The translations under genes were made by a program, and so were the position numbers. The notes beneath the pieces were generated by a model. That model was not told the DNA's origin. It saw only the letters and a program-made list of their open reading frames with translations, and ran no database searches. This document shows, one piece after another, positions 21,970 to 23,646 of a stretch of 23,646 nucleotides of DNA (the first letter of the stretch is position 1; each line of letters begins with the position of its first letter). Source of the stretch: an uncultured bacterium (GTDB lineage Bacteria > Actinomycetota > Coriobacteriia > Coriobacteriales > Coriobacteriaceae); the NCBI GenBank assembly GCA_905214905.1, contig CAJMNK010000031.1:1-23646 (forward strand), in the 5' to 3' direction.

Positions 21970-23481
21970 ATGGCTACGTTCTTTCCCGGTGAGTCCCACA
22001 CGTTTTCGGAGTATCTGCTGGTCCCTGGCTACTCGTCCTCGCAGTGCATCCCCAACAACGTCTCTCTCAAGACGCCGCTAACCCGCTTTAAGCGCGGTGA
22101 GAAGCCGGCAATCACCCTGAACATCCCCATGGTTTCCGCCATCATGCAATCCGTCTCGGGCGTCGACATGGGTGTCGCGCTCGCTACCGAGGGTGGCCTG
22201 TCCTTCATTTACGGTTCCCAGAGCGCCGAGTCCGAGGCCGCTATGGTCAAGGCCGTCAAGGATCACAAGGCCGGCTTCGTTCAGTCCGATTCCACGCTGA
22301 CACCCGACATGACCATGGAGCAGGTCATCGAGCTCAAGGAGAAGACCGGCCACTCCACCATGCCGGTCACCGACGACGGCACTCCCAAGGGCAAGCTCCT
22401 GGGCATTGTCACCAGCCGTGACTATCGTCCCAGCCGCGATGACCACCAGAAGAAGGTCTCCGAGTTCATGACCCCGCGCGAGCAGCTCATCGTGGGCGAC
22501 AAGAACATCAGCCTCAAGGTTGCCAACGACGTCATTTGGGACAACAAGCTCAACGCCCTGCCGATCGTCGACGACAACGATCACCTTATGGGCATCGTCT
22601 TCCGCAAGGACTACGACAGCCACAAGACCAACCCCAACGAGCTGCTCGATAACGACAAGCGCTATATGGTCGGCGCCGGTATCAACACCCGCGACTATGC
22701 CGAGCGCGTGCCGCTGCTCATCGAGGCTGGCGCCGATGTCCTGTGCATCGACTCCTCCGAGGGCTTCAGTGAGTGGCAGAAGCGCACCATCGAGTGGATT
22801 CGCGCCAACTACGGCGAGGACGTCAAGGTCGGTGCCGGTAACGTCGTCGACGCCGAGGGCTTCCGCTTCTTGGCCGACTGCGGTGCCGACTTCATCAAGG
22901 TCGGTATCGGCGGCGGTTCCATCTGCATCACTCGCGAGACCAAGGGTATCGGTCGTGGCCAGGCCACCGCGCTGATCGACGTCTGCCGCGCCCGTGACGA
23001 GTACTACGAGGAGACCGGTGTTTACGTGCCCGTGTGCTCCGACGGCGGCATCGTCTACGACTACCACATGACGCTCGCCCTTGCCATGGGCGCCGACTTT
23101 ATGATGCTGGGCCGCTACTTCGCCCGCTTTGACGAGAGCCCGACCGAGCGCGTCAACGTCAACGGCCAGTACATGAAGGAGTACTGGGGCGAGGGTTCTG
23201 CGCGTGCCCGCAACTGGCAGCGCTACGACCTGGGCGGCGCCGCGAAGCTCAGCTTCGTCGAGGGCGTCGACTCCTACGTTCCCTATGCCGGTTCCCTCAA
23301 GGACGGCGTGGGCGGCACGCTCTACAAGGTCAAGTCCACGATGTGCAACTGCGGCGCCCTCTCGATCCCCGAGCTCCAAGAAAAGGCACGTCTGACCCTG
23401 GTGAGCTCCACCTCCATCGTCGAAGGCGGCGCCCACGACGTAGTCGTGAAAGACTCCCAGCAGTCTGTGTCTTATCGATAA
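21970..23481 (+). CDS. guaB: Inosine-5'-monophosphate dehydrogenase, Tritrichomonas foetus-type
   Basis: Oxidises IMP to XMP with NAD+, the committed step of guanine nucleotide synthesis. The 503-aa protein has the (beta/alpha)8 barrel interrupted by two CBS domains (about residues 100-220). Catalytic Cys319 is in GIGGGSICITRE; most bacterial IMPDHs have GIGPGSICTTR. The flap pair is Arg418-Tyr419 (ARNWQRYDLGG). Cys319, Arg418, Tyr419 and the 503-residue length coincide exactly with the numbering of the T. foetus enzyme as I recall it, and long stretches such as CSDGGIVYDYHMTLALAMGA look the same. AGGAG lies four bases before the ATG. Codons are strongly GC-biased, as expected of a highly expressed housekeeping gene. 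It stands alone, with no guaA in view. Confidence 0.95.
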   Translation: MATFFPGESHTFSEYLLVPGYSSSQCIPNNVSLKTPLTRFKRGEKPAITLNIPMVSAIMQSVSGVDMGVALATEGGLSFIYGSQSAESEAAMVKAVKDHKAGFVQSDSTLTPDMTMEQVIELKEKTGHSTMPVTDDGTPKGKLLGIVTSRDYRPSRDDHQKKVSEFMTPREQLIVGDKNISLKVANDVIWDNKLNALPIVDDNDHLMGIVFRKDYDSHKTNPNELLDNDKRYMVGAGINTRDYAERVPLLIEAGADVLCIDSSEGFSEWQKRTIEWIRANYGEDVKVGAGNVVDAEGFRFLADCGADFIKVGIGGGSICITRETKGIGRGQATALIDVCRARDEYYEETGVYVPVCSDGGIVYDYHMTLALAMGADFMMLGRYFARFDESPTERVNVNGQYMKEYWGEGSARARNWQRYDLGGAAKLSFVEGVDSYVPYAGSLKDGVGGTLYKVKSTMCNCGALSIPELQEKARLTLVSSTSIVEGGAHDVVVKDSQQSVSYR

Positions 23482-23490
23482 GCGGCTTTC

Positions 23491-23602
23491 CCAAGCACCG
23501 CACCTTGGACCTCAAACCGTCGCTCGCGTACCAAAGTACGCGTCGCTCCTCTTTCGGCCCAAACTGCGGCACTTGGAAAACCCGTCAATGCTAGGACGGG
23601 TC
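23491..23602. other. Gene-free structured element after guaB, with a terminator-like hairpin
   Basis: CCAAGCACCGCA (23491-23502) pairs with TGCGGCACTTGG (23565-23576) except for two central bases. Inside lies a perfect hairpin CGCGTAC-CAAA-GTACGCG (23525-23542). A second stem follows, ACCCGTC/GACGGGT (23580-23586/23595-23601). On the minus strand that second stem is followed by TTTT, so it may terminate a gene entering from the right. No ribosome-binding site or sensible frame is present. It may be an RNA structure, a terminator complex or a dispersed repeat. Confidence 0.5.
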
Positions 23603-23646
23603 ACAAATAAAGGTTGAGTATCAACCACGTTATTTAGATAAAGCGA

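Noticed and set aside
22078..23436. A 452-codon open frame on the minus strand opposite guaB
   Set aside because: Antisense shadow of a highly biased gene; composition is Val/Ala/Gly/Asp-rich and there is no start signal.

Overview
The window looks like a chromosomal segment of a high-GC Gram-positive gut actinobacterium of the Coriobacteriia, most likely Collinsella. This rests on codon style, a fused dTDP-rhamnose RfbC-RfbD enzyme, an LPXTG-type surface-protein remnant and an unusual IMP dehydrogenase. The genus is an inference from protein character; no rRNA or tRNA gene is visible.

Region 1 (1-8670) is the distal part of a surface-polysaccharide operon on the + strand. In order it holds a fused dTDP-rhamnose epimerase/reductase, a GT4 glycosyltransferase, a Wzy-like membrane protein, a Stealth-type sugar-phosphate transferase, a NodB-like deacetylase, an ATP-grasp ligase and a Wzx flippase. 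The genes overlap or lie within about 10 bases of each other and end at a hairpin terminator. Together they would make an activated sugar, build and decorate a repeat unit, flip it across the membrane and polymerise it. A secreted transglutaminase-like protein with a C-terminal ricin-type lectin domain lies on the opposite strand (8668-10599).

Region 2 (about 10,600-19,100) is a defence and toxin island with more A/T-rich genes. It contains (i) a Gabija pair, gajA and gajB; (ii) a convergent gene split by a -1 frameshift exactly at an A_AAG_GGA heptamer; (iii) an AbiF/AbiD-like HEPN protein preceded by what looks like a small structured RNA with its own promoter and terminator, and interrupted near its 3' end by an in-frame TGA; (iv) a decayed LPXTG surface-protein gene; and (v) a three-gene HigB-HigA-SecB-like operon that fits a toxin-antitoxin-chaperone (TAC) system, with a palindrome over its promoter.

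Region 3 (19,100-23,646) returns to housekeeping and regulatory genes. It holds a LacI-family regulator, a degenerate Cys/Met-metabolism PLP-fold protein that seems to lack the catalytic lysine, a ModE-like winged-helix regulator (- strand) and guaB. The GuaB protein is of the Tritrichomonas foetus type. The PLP-fold and ModE-like genes converge on a 35-base inverted repeat whose two arms each contain one gene's stop codon. A structured, gene-free element follows guaB.
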